Of a stretch of 64,000 bases of DNA, positions 55,371 through 64,000 are shown piece after piece. The stretch's first letter is position 1. Each line of letters opens with the position of its first letter. A program made the position numbers and the translations under genes. The notes under the pieces were generated by a model. It ran no database searches, was not told where the DNA came from, and saw only the letters and a list, made by a program, of their open reading frames with translations. Origin of the DNA: Nesterenkonia populi (GTDB lineage: Bacteria > Actinomycetota > Actinomycetes > Actinomycetales > Micrococcaceae); contig NZ_VOIL01000001.1 in the NCBI RefSeq assembly GCF_007994735.1, forward strand, positions 1,860,001-1,924,000, read 5' to 3'.

Positions 55371-56716
55371 GCGACGACCTCTTCTCCTCCTCGGGGGAGA
55401 ACGCCGAGGGACGCAGCCGGCACACCCCGCTTGCCGTTCGGATGCGGCCCCGGTCGCTCGACGAGATCCTCGGGCAGCAGCATCTTCTCGGGGACGGCTC
55501 CCCGCTGCGGGTGCTTGCCGAGGGGTCTTCGGGACCTGCGGGCCCCTCTTCGGTCATTCTGTACGGCCCCCCTGGTATCGGGAAGACCACGATCGCGCAC
55601 GTCATCGCCCGCGGCGGCGCTCGGAAGTTCGTTGAGCTCTCGGCCATCCGCGCGGGGGTCAAGGATGTCAGGCAGGTGATGGACCAGGCTCTGAACGACC
55701 GTGATCTCAACAGCGTGACGACCGTCCTCTTCCTGGACGAGATCCACCGGTTCAACAAGGCGCAGCAGGACGCCCTGCTGCCGGGCGTGGAGAACGGCTG
55801 GGTGATCCTAGTCGCCGCGACTACGGAGAACCCTTCCTTCAGCGTGGTGGCACCGCTGCTGTCCCGCTCCCTGCTTCTGACCCTGCACTCCCTCACGGAT
55901 GAGGACCTCAACGGGCTGGTGGACCGGGCTCTCAGCGAGGAGCGGGGGCTGGAGGCCCAGTTCACGCTGGACGACGAGGCGCGCAGCCACATCATTCGGG
56001 TCTCCGGGGGCGACGCCCGTCGTGTGCTGACGACTTTGGAGGCCGCTGCAGCGGTCGCCTCTGGGCGCGGTTCTGAGGACATCACGGCGGCAGACGCCGA
56101 GCAGGCCGCGGATTTCGCCGTCCAGCGGTACGACAAGGACGGCGACCAGCACTATGACATCGTCTCGGCGTTCATCAAGTCGCTGCGGGGATCCGATGTG
56201 GACGCCGCACTGCACTATCTGGCTCGCATGATCGTCGCCGGGGAGGATCCGCGCTTCATCGCACGGCGTCTGGTCATCGCGGCCTCTGAGGAGGTCTCCT
56301 TGGCGGACCCCTCTGCCCTCCAGGCCGCCGTGGCGGCCGCCCAGGCGGTTCAGCTGATCGGCATGCCGGAGGGCCGAATCGTCTTGGCTCAGGCCACCGT
56401 CCATATTGCAACGGCCCCAAAGTCGAACGCGAGCTACAAGGCGTTGGACGCGGCCATCGCCGATGTTCGGGCAGGCAAGGGCGGGCCCGTGCCGGCGCAT
56501 CTGCGGGATGCGCACTATAAGGGCGCTCAGCGTCTGGGGCACGGGCAGGGCTATGTGTACGCTCACGATCAGCCTCACCATGTGGCCGCCCAGCAGTACG
56601 TCCCGGAGGACCTTGTGGGAGTGGACTATTACTCCCCTACCAGCCTCGGCAACGAGCGTGCCGTGTCAGACCGACTGGAGAGGCTGCGCGGGATCATCCG
56701 CGGCAGGAAGCCTTAG
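55367..56716 (+). CDS. rarA: Replication-associated recombination protein A (RarA/MgsA)
   Basis: A 449-residue AAA+ ATPase of the clamp-loader type that acts at stalled replication forks. Walker A is [12 protein letters not shown] (about 65-76), Walker B is [14 protein letters not shown] (about 122-135) and sensor 1 is ATTENPSF. The C-terminal tetramerisation region contains [10 protein letters not shown] and [27 protein letters not shown] precedes the start. It overlaps msrB by 4 bp and is presumably transcribed from the msrB promoter. Confidence 0.95.
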   Translation: MSDDLFSSSGENAEGRSRHTPLAVRMRPRSLDEILGQQHLLGDGSPLRVLAEGSSGPAGPSSVILYGPPGIGKTTIAHVIARGGARKFVELSAIRAGVKDVRQVMDQALNDRDLNSVTTVLFLDEIHRFNKAQQDALLPGVENGWVILVAATTENPSFSVVAPLLSRSLLLTLHSLTDEDLNGLVDRALSEERGLEAQFTLDDEARSHIIRVSGGDARRVLTTLEAAAAVASGRGSEDITAADAEQAADFAVQRYDKDGDQHYDIVSAFIKSLRGSDVDAALHYLARMIVAGEDPRFIARRLVIAASEEVSLADPSALQAAVAAAQAVQLIGMPEGRIVLAQATVHIATAPKSNASYKALDAAIADVRAGKGGPVPAHLRDAHYKGAQRLGHGQGYVYAHDQPHHVAAQQYVPEDLVGVDYYSPTSLGNERAVSDRLERLRGIIRGRKP

Positions 56717-56759
56717 CACCAGTCCGGCTGCTGTTCACCGTGACCGATCAAGCGGGCAT

Positions 56760-56801
56760 GAGCAGGGCCCCTGAACCCGGCCGGGGTCAGGGGCCCTGCT
56801 C
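56760..56801. terminator. Bidirectional terminator between rarA and qcrB
   Basis: A 15-bp perfect stem (56760-56774 with 56787-56801) is extended by three pairs beyond one mismatch, with a 4-nt GGCC loop. It lies between convergent genes, 43 nt after the rarA stop and 16 nt from the qcrB stop. Confidence 0.85.
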
Positions 56802-56817
56802 ATATGTCAGGCCACCG

Positions 56818-58542
56818 TCAGTGGTGCTTGCCGCTTTCGATGGCACCGGCGGAGCTGGCGGCCTCCAGCTGCTCAGGCTCGTGGTGGGAATGCTCCAGGG
56901 TCTCGAGGTACTCATCGCGGGAGACGGGCTCCACGCGATCCTCGAAGAAGATACGGTTCAGGCGTGCGCGAAGCTTCTCGGCCACGGTGATCTTTCCCTT
57001 GGCGTTAGGCTGCGGCCCCGAGGGTGCCGGCGCCTCGTAGGAGACCAGGGTCCAGAGCTCGTAGTCGCTGAGCATCTTGTGCCGCTCTGAGAAGCCGCCG
57101 TCGGGGCTGACCTCGATGACGCCGGCCTCGTGTCCGTGCAGAGCAGTCTCCCGGTCCTTGCGCTGCAGGGCCAGGCAGATCCGCTTCGTCAGGATGTAGC
57201 TGAGCGGGATCCCGAAGAAGAACGCGACCCATGACCAGTACACGGTGTCATTGACGGAGAGTTGGAAGTGGGTGGCGATGAGGTCGTTCGATCCCATGCC
57301 CCACATCAGGCCGTAGAAGAAGACAGTGGCCACGCCCACTGCGGTCCGGGTGGGAGCGTTGCGCGGACGGTCCAGGATGTGGTGCTCACGCTTGTCGCCG
57401 GTGATCCAGGCCTCGATCCAGGGCCATGCGAACATGCCGGCGAACATGACGCCGATGATGGCCATGGGCAGAAGGATCGGGGTGGCGACAGCGTTGCCGC
57501 CCCACGGGGTGGGTATAACGAACTCGAGCGACATCTCCCCGATATAGCCGGGCATCATACGCAGAGCGCCCTCGAGGAAGCCGATGTACCAGTCAGGCTG
57601 GGCACCTGCCTGAACAGGCGAGGGGTCGTAAGGCCCGTAGTTCCAGAGCGCGTTGATCTGGAATGTCCCTGCAATGAGCGCCAGGATTCCGGCCACGATG
57701 AAGAAGAAGCCGCCGGCCTTCGCCGCGTACACCGGGCCGACAGGGTAGCCGACGACGTTGCGCTCGGTACGGCCGGGTCCAGGGTACTGGGTGTGCTTGT
57801 GGACGACGACGAGGAAGAGGTGAATGGCGATGAGGATGAGGATGAGCGCCGGCAAGATGAAGATGTGCAGGCTGTACATCCGCGGGATCACTTCATTGCC
57901 GGGGAACTCGCCCCCGAAGATGAGATACGACATGTAGGTGCCGATCACCGGGATCGCGCGGAAGGTTCCGTCGGCGATCCGCAGACCGTTTCCGGACAGG
58001 ACCTCGTCGGGCAGGCCGTAGCCGGTGAAGCCGGCAAGCATGCCGACCATCAGGAGGGTGGCGCCGACGAGCCAGTTGACCTCACGCGGCTTGCGGAACG
58101 CACCGGTGAAGAACACCCGAAGCATATGCACGGCCATGGCCATCACGAACAGCAGAGCTGCCCAGTGATGCAGCTGACGCATGAACAGGCCGCCGCGGAC
58201 GTCGAAGGACAGTTCCAGCGCGGTGGCGTAGGCGCTGGACATCTCGAGGCCCTGCAGGGGTGCGTAGGCGCCCGAGTAGCGGGTGGTCGACATGGAGGGG
58301 TCGAACCAGAAGGTCAGGAACGCACCGGATAGAACGAGGATGATGAAGCTGTAGAGCGCCACCTCGCCGAACATGAAGGTCCAATGGTCCGGGAAGACCT
58401 TGCGGCCGAACTCACGGACGATGCCGGTCCCGGCGACCCGTTGGTCCAAGTAGTTCGCGATCTTCCCCCCGCCGGTGCGCGGTTGGTACTCGTCGACCTC
58501 GAGGTACTGGTCCTCGGTGTACTTCGTCTTATCTGCGCTCAT
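56818..58542 (-). CDS. qcrB: Cytochrome bc1 complex cytochrome b subunit
   Basis: A 574-residue membrane subunit with about eight transmembrane helices. Heme-ligand histidines are in HHWAALLFVMAMAVHMLRVF (about 106-125) and in HIFILPALILILIAIHLF (about 224-241). The quinol-site PEWY motif reads PDWY (QPDWYIGFLEGAL), as is usual in Actinobacteria. A long charged C-terminal extension (about 430-574) is also typical. It is the last gene of ctaE-qcrC-qcrA-qcrB and overlaps qcrA by 4 bp. It forms part of the bc1:aa3 supercomplex that oxidises menaquinol. Confidence 0.97.
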   Translation of the reverse strand: MSADKTKYTEDQYLEVDEYQPRTGGGKIANYLDQRVAGTGIVREFGRKVFPDHWTFMFGEVALYSFIILVLSGAFLTFWFDPSMSTTRYSGAYAPLQGLEMSSAYATALELSFDVRGGLFMRQLHHWAALLFVMAMAVHMLRVFFTGAFRKPREVNWLVGATLLMVGMLAGFTGYGLPDEVLSGNGLRIADGTFRAIPVIGTYMSYLIFGGEFPGNEVIPRMYSLHIFILPALILILIAIHLFLVVVHKHTQYPGPGRTERNVVGYPVGPVYAAKAGGFFFIVAGILALIAGTFQINALWNYGPYDPSPVQAGAQPDWYIGFLEGALRMMPGYIGEMSLEFVIPTPWGGNAVATPILLPMAIIGVMFAGMFAWPWIEAWITGDKREHHILDRPRNAPTRTAVGVATVFFYGLMWGMGSNDLIATHFQLSVNDTVYWSWVAFFFGIPLSYILTKRICLALQRKDRETALHGHEAGVIEVSPDGGFSERHKMLSDYELWTLVSYEAPAPSGPQPNAKGKITVAEKLRARLNRIFFEDRVEPVSRDEYLETLEHSHHEPEQLEAASSAGAIESGKHH

Positions 58543-59624
58543 CCGTCGTGACGCTCCCAGTAGGTCGGGCCAACAGGTTCAGTGAAGTCGCTGCGCGCGA
58601 TCAGGAAGCCTTCGTCATCCACGGCGATCGGCAGCTGCGGGAGCGGCCGGCCGGCGGGACCGAAGACCACCTTGAACTCCTGGGCCGCGTCGAAGGTCGA
58701 CTGGTGGCAGGGGCACAGCAGGTGGTGGGTGTGACGCTCGTAGAGAGCCACTGGGCAGCCAACGTGGGTGCAGACCTTTGAGCAGGCGATGATGCCCTCG
58801 TAGGTCCAGTCCTCACGGCCGGGAGAGGTGTGCTCGAAGTCATCCGGGTTGAGCCGCATGAGCAGGACCACGGACTTTGCCTTCTCAGAGAGGCGCTCAC
58901 CGTGTGAGGTGATCTCACGCAGGTTCTCCGGGATCACGTGCACGGCTGAGCCGATGGTCACGTCGGCTGCTCGGATCGGCGTGCCCGTGGGGTCGCGGAC
59001 CAGGCGGGTGCCCTCATCCCAGAGGGTGTGCCGCATGCGCTCGGGGCTGAACTCGTCGCCGTAGGCGCGGTCGAGGTCACGGAACATCACCACGAAGGGC
59101 AACGGCGCCAGCAGCGCGGCGGCGGCTAGGGAGCCGACCATGAAAGGACGGCGTTTGACCTGGGACTCATCCATGACCCCATTGACGATCCCGGCGGCTT
59201 CCTCGCGGTCCGACTCCAAGCGCAGGGGCTTGCGGTCCTCAACGAGCTCGTGGTCGGGCATGAGGGTCCTGGCCCAGTGGACCACTCCCGTGCCGATGCC
59301 CAGCATCGCCAGTGCGGAGCCGACGCCGAGAAGCGTGTTCTGGATGCGCAGCATGGCCATCTGGTCGAAGTAGTCCGCGTACTCCTCGGCCGTGCGGCCG
59401 ATGGCGAAGTAGCCTACGAAGAAGACCACTGTGCCGATGATGGACACGAGGAAGAGCACGGAGACCTGCCGCTCTGCCCGCTTGGCCGACTTTTCATCGA
59501 CATCCGCCGTCCGGGGTGCGTGCGGCGGCAGACCAGGGTTGTCGATGGCGTATTTGCCCTCGGTTCCCTCGTCGGCAGTGACGACGGCGCCGGTCTCCCG
59601 GCCGCCGTGACCGTTCTCCACCAT
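58539..59624 (-). CDS. qcrA: Cytochrome bc1 complex Rieske iron-sulfur subunit
   Basis: A 361-residue subunit with three N-terminal transmembrane segments (about 55-75, 98-118, 164-184), as in Actinobacteria, followed by the Rieske domain. The cluster motifs CTHVGCP and CPCHQSTF give two Cys and two His ligands, with the flanking disulfide cysteines present. It carries electrons from quinol to the diheme cytochrome. The AAAGGA sequence lies 10 nt upstream of the ATG, which is 61 nt after qcrC. Confidence 0.96.
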   Translation of the reverse strand: MVENGHGGRETGAVVTADEGTEGKYAIDNPGLPPHAPRTADVDEKSAKRAERQVSVLFLVSIIGTVVFFVGYFAIGRTAEEYADYFDQMAMLRIQNTLLGVGSALAMLGIGTGVVHWARTLMPDHELVEDRKPLRLESDREEAAGIVNGVMDESQVKRRPFMVGSLAAAALLAPLPFVVMFRDLDRAYGDEFSPERMRHTLWDEGTRLVRDPTGTPIRAADVTIGSAVHVIPENLREITSHGERLSEKAKSVVLLMRLNPDDFEHTSPGREDWTYEGIIACSKVCTHVGCPVALYERHTHHLLCPCHQSTFDAAQEFKVVFGPAGRPLPQLPIAVDDEGFLIARSDFTEPVGPTYWERHDG

Positions 59625-59684
59625 AGATGTGTTGTCCTTTGCTCTTCTCAGTGGGTGCGTTGTACGGGTGCGTTGCGCGCTGGG

Positions 59685-60482
59685 TCAGTTGGCGCGGGAA
59701 GTCAGCCAGACCATGGAGCCGATCAGCAGCGCCAGTCCGAGGGTCCAGATCAGCAGTCCCTCAGCGACCGGGCCGAGGAAGCCGAGCGAGAATCCGCCGG
59801 GAGAGCCCTGGGCCTCGTACGTTTTGAGGAAGGCGATGATGTCGCGCTTGTCCTCGGGCGGGATGTTGGCGTCATTGAACACCGGCATGTTCTGCGGGCC
59901 GGTGGTCATGGCGGTGTAGATGTGGACCTCGTCAACGCCGTGCAGGGACGGGGCGTACTTGCCCTCGGTGAGGGCGCCGCCGGCGCCGGCGGCGTTGTGG
60001 CACATGGCGCAGTTGATGCGGAAGAGCTCGCCGCCGCGGGCCGGGTCACCGGCGTCTGCGTCGAGGTACTCCTCCTCCGGCACTGCGGGGCCGGCTCCGA
60101 GGGATGCGACGTACGCCGCCAGCTGGGTGGTCTGCTCCTCGTTCATCTGCTCCGGCTTGGCCTGGGCCTGGGGGCCCTGCATCTGCATGGGCATGCGGCC
60201 GGTGCCGACCTGGAACTCGACGGAGGCGGCGCCCACGCCCACCAGGGAGGGGCCTTCGCTGGTTCCCTCCGCGTTGATGCCGTGGCAGGTGGCGCAGTTG
60301 GCCACGAAGAGCCGTTCGCCCTCTTCCACCTCTTCTGCGCTGTAGTCCTCCGGCAGGTCAGTGGCCTGCGCCTGATTGACTGTCGTCGCAGCGGCGTAGA
60401 GCCCGCCGGTCAGCAGCAGTCCGAGCAGGAGCAGCACGGCGAACGCTGCCGGGTGGCGGCGCTTCTGCGAGAGTGCCTTCAC
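59685..60482 (-). CDS. qcrC: Cytochrome bc1 complex diheme cytochrome c subunit
   Basis: A 265-residue protein with two CXXCH heme motifs, CATCH (about 58-62) and CAMCH (about 158-162), an N-terminal membrane segment (about 13-32) and a C-terminal membrane helix (about 240-260). The axial methionines are likely in GRMPMQM and NMPVF. It replaces a soluble cytochrome c by linking bc1 directly to the aa3 oxidase. The start is GTG with AAAGGA nine bases upstream. It follows ctaE by 53 nt. Confidence 0.97.
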   Translation of the reverse strand: MKALSQKRRHPAAFAVLLLLGLLLTGGLYAAATTVNQAQATDLPEDYSAEEVEEGERLFVANCATCHGINAEGTSEGPSLVGVGAASVEFQVGTGRMPMQMQGPQAQAKPEQMNEEQTTQLAAYVASLGAGPAVPEEEYLDADAGDPARGGELFRINCAMCHNAAGAGGALTEGKYAPSLHGVDEVHIYTAMTTGPQNMPVFNDANIPPEDKRDIIAFLKTYEAQGSPGGFSLGFLGPVAEGLLIWTLGLALLIGSMVWLTSRAN

Positions 60483-60535
60483 GTGTGCGGTCCTTTGCTT
60501 GTCGGTGCGTTGTTTGGGTGACTTGAAGCGCTCGG

Positions 60536-61183
60536 TCAGACGAGCATGGGAAGGATGTAGACAACAGCGAACAGCGCGATCCAGATCACGTCGACGAAGT
60601 GCCAGTAGTAGGAGATCACGACCGCTGCGCTGGCCTCTTTATGGGTGAACTTCACGGAGAAGTAGGCCCGCAGGATCACGTACAGGAACGCGAAGAGCCC
60701 GCCCAGGACGTGGAGACCGTGGAACCCGGTGGTGATGTAGAACGCGGATCCGAAGGAGTTCACGCCGATGGTGACGCCGTGCTCCACCAGCTCGGCGAAC
60801 TCATAGGTCTGCCCGGCGATGAAGACGGAGCCAAGAAAGTAGCTGAGGAAGTACCACTCAACCATGCCCCAGCCCTTGATCTGGAAGATGCCGCCCGTGC
60901 GGCGAGGCTGGTGACGCTCCGCGGCGAACACACCGAACTGCGCGGTCACTGAGGAGGTCACCAGGATGGCAGTGATGGTCAGCGCGAGCGGAAAGTCCAG
61001 AAGCTGGCTGTACTCGGCCCACATATCCGGCTGGGTCGAACGCAGCGTGAAGAACATGGCAAAGAGGCCGGCGAAGAACATCAGCTCGCTGGTGAGCCAG
61101 ACCATGGTGCCGACGGACACCATGTTCGGGCGGTTCGGCAGCGTGCGTGCGCCGGCGGCTGGGGCTTGGGTTGCGGATGTCAC
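60536..61183 (-). CDS. ctaE: Cytochrome c oxidase subunit III
   Basis: A 215-residue subunit with five transmembrane segments of the actinobacterial aa3 oxidase. NRPNMVSVGTMVWLTSELMF, followed by FAGLFAMFF, and the C-terminal YYWHFVDVIWIALF are family signatures. GTG at 61183 is chosen because the protein then begins VTSATQAP, like known actinobacterial CtaE proteins, and a CATAAT hexamer lies 6 nt upstream. A start at 61219 is unsupported. It is the first gene of the operon with qcrC, qcrA and qcrB, tying oxidase subunit III to bc1 production. Confidence 0.95.
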   Translation of the reverse strand: MTSATQAPAAGARTLPNRPNMVSVGTMVWLTSELMFFAGLFAMFFTLRSTQPDMWAEYSQLLDFPLALTITAILVTSSVTAQFGVFAAERHQPRRTGGIFQIKGWGMVEWYFLSYFLGSVFIAGQTYEFAELVEHGVTIGVNSFGSAFYITTGFHGLHVLGGLFAFLYVILRAYFSVKFTHKEASAAVVISYYWHFVDVIWIALFAVVYILPMLV

Positions 61184-61189
61184 GGAGCC

Positions 61190-61195
61190 ATTATG
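61190..61195 (-). promoter_or_regulatory. Candidate -10 (CATAAT) of the leaderless ctaE-qcrCAB operon
   Basis: On the minus strand CATAAT is followed by six bases and then GTG at 61183. The arrangement closely parallels GATAAT-6-GTG before oleA. Confidence 0.55.
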
Positions 61196-61355
61196 TCCTG
61201 AAACTGCACCTTGGCGCACTCTGAGAGTGGGGTGTGGCGCGCCTGGTCAGGACTGCTTGTGCGCTCGAATCCGCGTGATTCCTGGGATCGAGGCCTATAC
61301 CGCACTATGAAAATTGCAGGAATATTTCTACGGCTCGTAGAACTGAGGCCATAGG

Positions 61356-61361
61356 TAGGGT
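61356..61361 (+). promoter_or_regulatory. Candidate -10 (TAGGGT) of leaderless trpD
   Basis: TAGGGT is followed by seven bases and then ATG at 61369, without a ribosome binding site. Confidence 0.5.
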
Positions 61362-61368
61362 TGTCCGC

Positions 61369-62406
61369 ATGGTTGAAACGACGTCGTGGCCCGAACTTCT
61401 GGAGTCCCTGCTTGCCGGCGAGAGCCTCTCCTCCCCCACTGCCAGGTGGGCGATGGGACGACTGATGTCCGGCGACCTTACGGACGCTGAGATTGCTGGG
61501 TTCCTCATTGCGCTGCGCGCCAAGGGCGAGACCGGCGAGGAGCTGCTGGGACTCTCCGAGGCCATGATGGAGCGCGCCGAGGCCATTCAGGTGCAGGGCC
61601 CGACGCTGGACATCGTGGGCACCGGCGGAGACAGGCTCGGAACGGTCAATATCTCCACGATGAGCTCGCTGGTCGCCGTGGGGGCCGGCGCGCGCGTGGT
61701 GAAGCATGGCAATCGCGGAGCGTCCTCGACCGCTGGGGCCGCTGACGTCATTGAGGCGCTGGGAGTGGACTTGGACCTTCCCGTCGCTAAGGTGGCTGCT
61801 GCCGCGGAGAAGGTCGGCATCACATTCCTCTTCGCGCAGGTCTTCCATCCGGCGATGAAGCACGTGATGCCTGCACGGAAGGCCCTCGGCGTGCGGACTG
61901 TGTTCAATTTCCTCGGACCGCTCTCCAACCCATCGGGGGTCGATGCCCAAGCCCTGGGCTGCGCCTCCCCTGATCTGGCGCCGCGTATGGCGGAGGCACT
62001 GGCTGCTCGCGGGACGCGTGGCCTGGTCTTCCGCGGTCGCGACGGTCGCGACAAGGTCACGACCTCAGCCGAGACCGATATGTGGGAGGTCCGCGATGGT
62101 GCCGTCAGCCATTCTGTGCTTTCGCCCGCGGACGTGGGACTGCGACGGGTCTCGCCCGATGCCCTGGCCGGGGGGACCGGCCAGCAGAACGCTGAGACGG
62201 TGCGAGCCGTTCTCAGCGGCCAGGAGGGGCCGGTCCGCGACGCCGTGCTGCTCAACGCGGCGGCGGGGCTGACAGCGCTCGACGAGCAGGCGGAAGGTCC
62301 CCTGGTGCACCGTATTCGAGGGAACATGGAGAGGGCGGAGACCTCCTTGGACACGGGGGCCGCCGCAGAAGCCCTGCAGCGCTGGGTGGACTTCAGCCGG
62401 ACCTGA
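61369..62406 (+). CDS. trpD: Anthranilate phosphoribosyltransferase
   Basis: A 345-residue enzyme of tryptophan synthesis that joins anthranilate and PRPP. The PRPP motif GTGGD is at 84-88, NISTMSS at 94-100 and KHGNRGASS at 112-120, all intact, with the second metal site in RDGRDKVTTSAET. It stands alone here, away from other trp genes, divergent from the ctaE operon and convergent with def, a location typical of several Actinobacteria. The start is leaderless-like, so transcriptional attenuation by a leader peptide is unlikely. Confidence 0.95.
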   Translation: MVETTSWPELLESLLAGESLSSPTARWAMGRLMSGDLTDAEIAGFLIALRAKGETGEELLGLSEAMMERAEAIQVQGPTLDIVGTGGDRLGTVNISTMSSLVAVGAGARVVKHGNRGASSTAGAADVIEALGVDLDLPVAKVAAAAEKVGITFLFAQVFHPAMKHVMPARKALGVRTVFNFLGPLSNPSGVDAQALGCASPDLAPRMAEALAARGTRGLVFRGRDGRDKVTTSAETDMWEVRDGAVSHSVLSPADVGLRRVSPDALAGGTGQQNAETVRAVLSGQEGPVRDAVLLNAAAGLTALDEQAEGPLVHRIRGNMERAETSLDTGAAAEALQRWVDFSRT

Positions 62407-62410
62407 CCCC

Positions 62411-62439
62411 GAGAGCAGGCATCAGGCCCTGCTGCTCTC
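62411..62439. terminator. Hairpin between convergent trpD and def
   Basis: GAGAGCAG (62411-62418) pairs with CTGCTCTC (62432-62439) with a 13-nt loop. It overlaps the last codons of def and follows the trpD stop by 4 nt. Confidence 0.4.
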
Positions 62440-63042
62440 CTCGTATGCTTCTTCCTCGTTCTCGTCGTGGCCGAAGGGGTCTGGGTCCTGGCCCGGCAGC
62501 CAGGAGTATCCCGGCTCGGTCCAGCCTTCCCTCTTCACGACTTTCTTCCAGCGCCTCGCCCAGCGGGGATTGAGCCGATTGACGTAGAGGTAGCCGTCCA
62601 GGTGGTCATATTCGTGCTGAAGGATGCGCGCGAACCAGCCGCGAGCCTCGAAGCTGATCGGATTCCCCTCAGCGTCGAGGCCTTGGACCTCGACGTGGTC
62701 GCTTCGTTTCAGCGGGTAGCTGTACCCGGGCGCTGAGAGGCATCCTTCCACCTCGTTCTCGGGATCTGGGGTCTCCTGGGAGATCTTCCCGATCAGGCGC
62801 AGGTGGGGGTTGATGATGACGCCGCGCTGAGGAGCATCCCCCGTGTCGACCGGCGACTTCCAATTGAAGATTCTCAGACCGACGCCGACCTGGGGGGCAG
62901 CGAGGCCGACCCCCCTGGAGGCGTCCAAGGTCTCATACATGTCCTGAATGAGCCGCCGGATCTCCTCATCGATGGTCTCGACCTCTACGGCCCGTCGGTG
63001 CAGAACGGGCTCGCCGTGGATGACGATAGGACGTACTGCCAT
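62422..63042 (-). CDS. def: Peptide deformylase
   Basis: A 206-residue metalloenzyme that removes the N-formyl group from new proteins. The three family motifs are complete: GVGLAAPQVG (45-54), EGCLSAPG (99-106, C101 metal ligand) and QHEYDH (142-147, H143 and H147 ligands). The C-terminal tail is longer than in E. coli and acidic. It follows ctaF by only 4 nt, so it is probably read from the ctaD-ctaF transcript. Confidence 0.96.
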   Translation of the reverse strand: MAVRPIVIHGEPVLHRRAVEVETIDEEIRRLIQDMYETLDASRGVGLAAPQVGVGLRIFNWKSPVDTGDAPQRGVIINPHLRLIGKISQETPDPENEVEGCLSAPGYSYPLKRSDHVEVQGLDAEGNPISFEARGWFARILQHEYDHLDGYLYVNRLNPRWARRWKKVVKREGWTEPGYSWLPGQDPDPFGHDENEEEAYEESSRA

Positions 63043-63046
63043 CCTG

Positions 63047-63484
63047 TCAGTGGCGGTAGTGGCCGCGGTTGGACTCCATGACCCACCCGCTGACGAAGAA
63101 GAGAATGGGGATCAGGGAGAACAGGAAGACCCACCAGTCGACGGCGAAGCCGAAGAACATGAAGGCCAAGGCACCGCCGAGGCCGAGGGGCCACCAGCTC
63201 CACGGGGTGAAGTCGCCGTAGTTGCCCCTCATCTCATGGATCTCGCCGTCGGGGTTATCCGCATCCATGGCCTCAGCCCGGTGCTTGTCGGTGGAGCGCA
63301 GGTACCACCAGAGCATGAAGCCCAGGCCGGCAGTCAGCAGCAAGCAGATGAAGCCGACCCATTCGATCCCCAGCTGCTCCCCGGACTCAGCAGACTGCCA
63401 GTTCATGGTGAGGGCGCCGTAAATGATGGCGATGACCAGGGCAAAGACGCCGATTCCGCCGAAAAGAACAGTATTTGTCTTCAT
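63047..63484 (-). CDS. ctaF: Cytochrome c oxidase subunit IV (CtaF)
   Basis: A 145-residue actinobacterial oxidase subunit with four transmembrane segments (about 7-25, 38-60, 95-115, 118-137). MKTNTVLFGGIGVFALVIAI, the soluble loop DNPDGEIHEMRGNYGDFTPW and SWWPLGLGGALAFMFFGFA are the family's pattern. It is specific to the actinobacterial aa3 oxidase. It begins 2 nt after the ctaD stop and ends 4 nt before def. Confidence 0.94.
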   Translation of the reverse strand: MKTNTVLFGGIGVFALVIAIIYGALTMNWQSAESGEQLGIEWVGFICLLLTAGLGFMLWWYLRSTDKHRAEAMDADNPDGEIHEMRGNYGDFTPWSWWPLGLGGALAFMFFGFAVDWWVFLFSLIPILFFVSGWVMESNRGHYRH

Positions 63485-63486
63485 GA

Positions 63487-64000
63487 TCAGATACCTGCCT
63501 TGTCCTTCTGGTCAGCCGGTCCGAACACCTTGCCTGCTGGTGTGTCCAGGCTGTGCCGGTCGGAGAGCTCCGGGTGGTGGAGGTCCAGCGCGGGGCGCTC
63601 GGACCGAATGCGCGGCAGGGAGTAGAAGTTGTGCCGCGGCGGGGGGCAGCTGGTGGCCCACTCGAGGGAGCCGCCGAAGCCCCACGGGTCGTCCACGAGA
63701 ACCTTCTTGCCTTTGCGAGCGGTAATCCAGACGTTCCAGAAGAACGGAATGAGGGAGGCGCCGAGCAGCATGGAGAACACGGTGGAGAACTGGTTCATGC
63801 CGGTGAAGCCATCTTCGATCATGTAGTCCGCATAGCGGCGAGGCATGCCCATCACGCCCAGCCAGTGCTGAACCATGAAGGTGCCGTGGAAACCGATGAA
63901 CAGCATCCAGAAGCTGATCTTGCCGAGACGCTCGTTGAGCATTTTGCCCGTCCACTTGGGCCACCAGAAGTGGAAGCCCGCCATCATCGCAAACACCACG
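63487..64000 (-). CDS. ctaD: Cytochrome c oxidase subunit I, C-terminal part (cut by window edge)
   Basis: The last 170 or so residues of Cta[39 protein letters not shown] and [18 protein letters not shown] match the last transmembrane region of heme-copper oxidase subunit I, followed by [18 protein letters not shown] and a tail typical of Actinobacteria. The 5' part, including the heme and CuB ligands, lies beyond the window. It is in an operon with ctaF and def. Confidence 0.96.
   Translation of the reverse strand, partial: VVFAMMAGFHFWWPKWTGKMLNERLGKISFWMLFIGFHGTFMVQHWLGVMGMPRRYADYMIEDGFTGMNQFSTVFSMLLGASLIPFFWNVWITARKGKKVLVDDPWGFGGSLEWATSCPPPRHNFYSLPRIRSERPALDLHHPELSDRHSLDTPAGKVFGPADQKDKAGI

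Noticed and set aside
59250..60521. 423-residue plus-strand frame antisense to qcrA and qcrC
   Set aside because: It covers two genes with complete heme and Rieske motifs on the other strand.

Overview
The window is GC-rich, densely packed bacterial chromosome. It carries actinobacterial hallmark genes (sepH, DUF3159, DUF3710, DUF3093, DUF4193, DUF3099, DUF5998), an actinobacterial bc1:aa3 respiratory supercomplex with a diheme cytochrome c (qcrC) and a CtaF subunit, and a Micrococcus-type olefin cluster in which oleB and oleC are fused. Together these point to a member of the Micrococcales, probably Micrococcaceae and perhaps close to Nesterenkonia or Micrococcus. The genus is inference only. 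I see no prophage, transposase, CRISPR array, tRNA or 5S/16S/23S rRNA gene. The one RNA gene is RNase P RNA.

Layout. 1-14.6 kb: RNase D, a Tat-exported Rieske lipoprotein, dxs (isoprenoid precursors), acnA (TCA cycle), a TRAM-domain RNA methyltransferase, then a run of actinobacterial conserved genes around dut, followed by sepH (cell division), an alkaline-phosphatase-superfamily enzyme and DUF5998. 14.7-19.5 kb: oleA-oleBC-oleD, a complete long-chain olefin operon. 19.5-30.3 kb: rraA, a GNAT/acyl-CoA-synthetase fusion, topoisomerase IV subunit A, a BlaI-type repressor with an M56 protease, two SDR enzymes including FabG, and a DUF3099 / small Cys protein / SURF1 operon. 30.4-40.7 kb: two ABC-F ATPases flank a sufR-sufB-sufD-sufC-sufT iron-sulfur operon that has no sufS or sufU in it; an alcohol dehydrogenase and ssb lie between. 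40.7-42 kb: a low-GC, almost gene-free island with nested inverted repeats and one small lipoprotein. 42-51.8 kb: gapB, rnpB, yaaA, an RNase HI, nif3, msrA, cysK-cysE, gnd, ppk2 and zapE. 51.8-56.7 kb: sseA-sufE sulfur transfer pair, an alpha/beta hydrolase, msrB and rarA. 56.8-64 kb: qcrB, qcrA, qcrC and ctaE (one operon), trpD divergent to it, then def, ctaF and the 3' end of ctaD.

Themes. Respiration (acnA, SURF1, bc1, aa3), Fe-S/sulfur metabolism (suf, sseA-sufE, cysK-cysE) and oxidative-stress repair (msrA, msrB, yaaA) dominate. A second layer is visible in start sites: at least ten genes have a TANNNT-like -10 hexamer 6-7 nt before an ATG or GTG and no Shine-Dalgarno sequence, which suggests leaderless mRNAs. 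This changes the preferred start of oleA, ctaE, msrB, zapE and others. Several intergenic gaps hold very strong hairpins (stems of 13-23 bp), including two inside or between apparently co-oriented sulfur genes (sufB/sufD and sseA/sufE). I found no clearly novel multi-gene system. The least explained piece is the low-GC island at about 40.9-42.0 kb.
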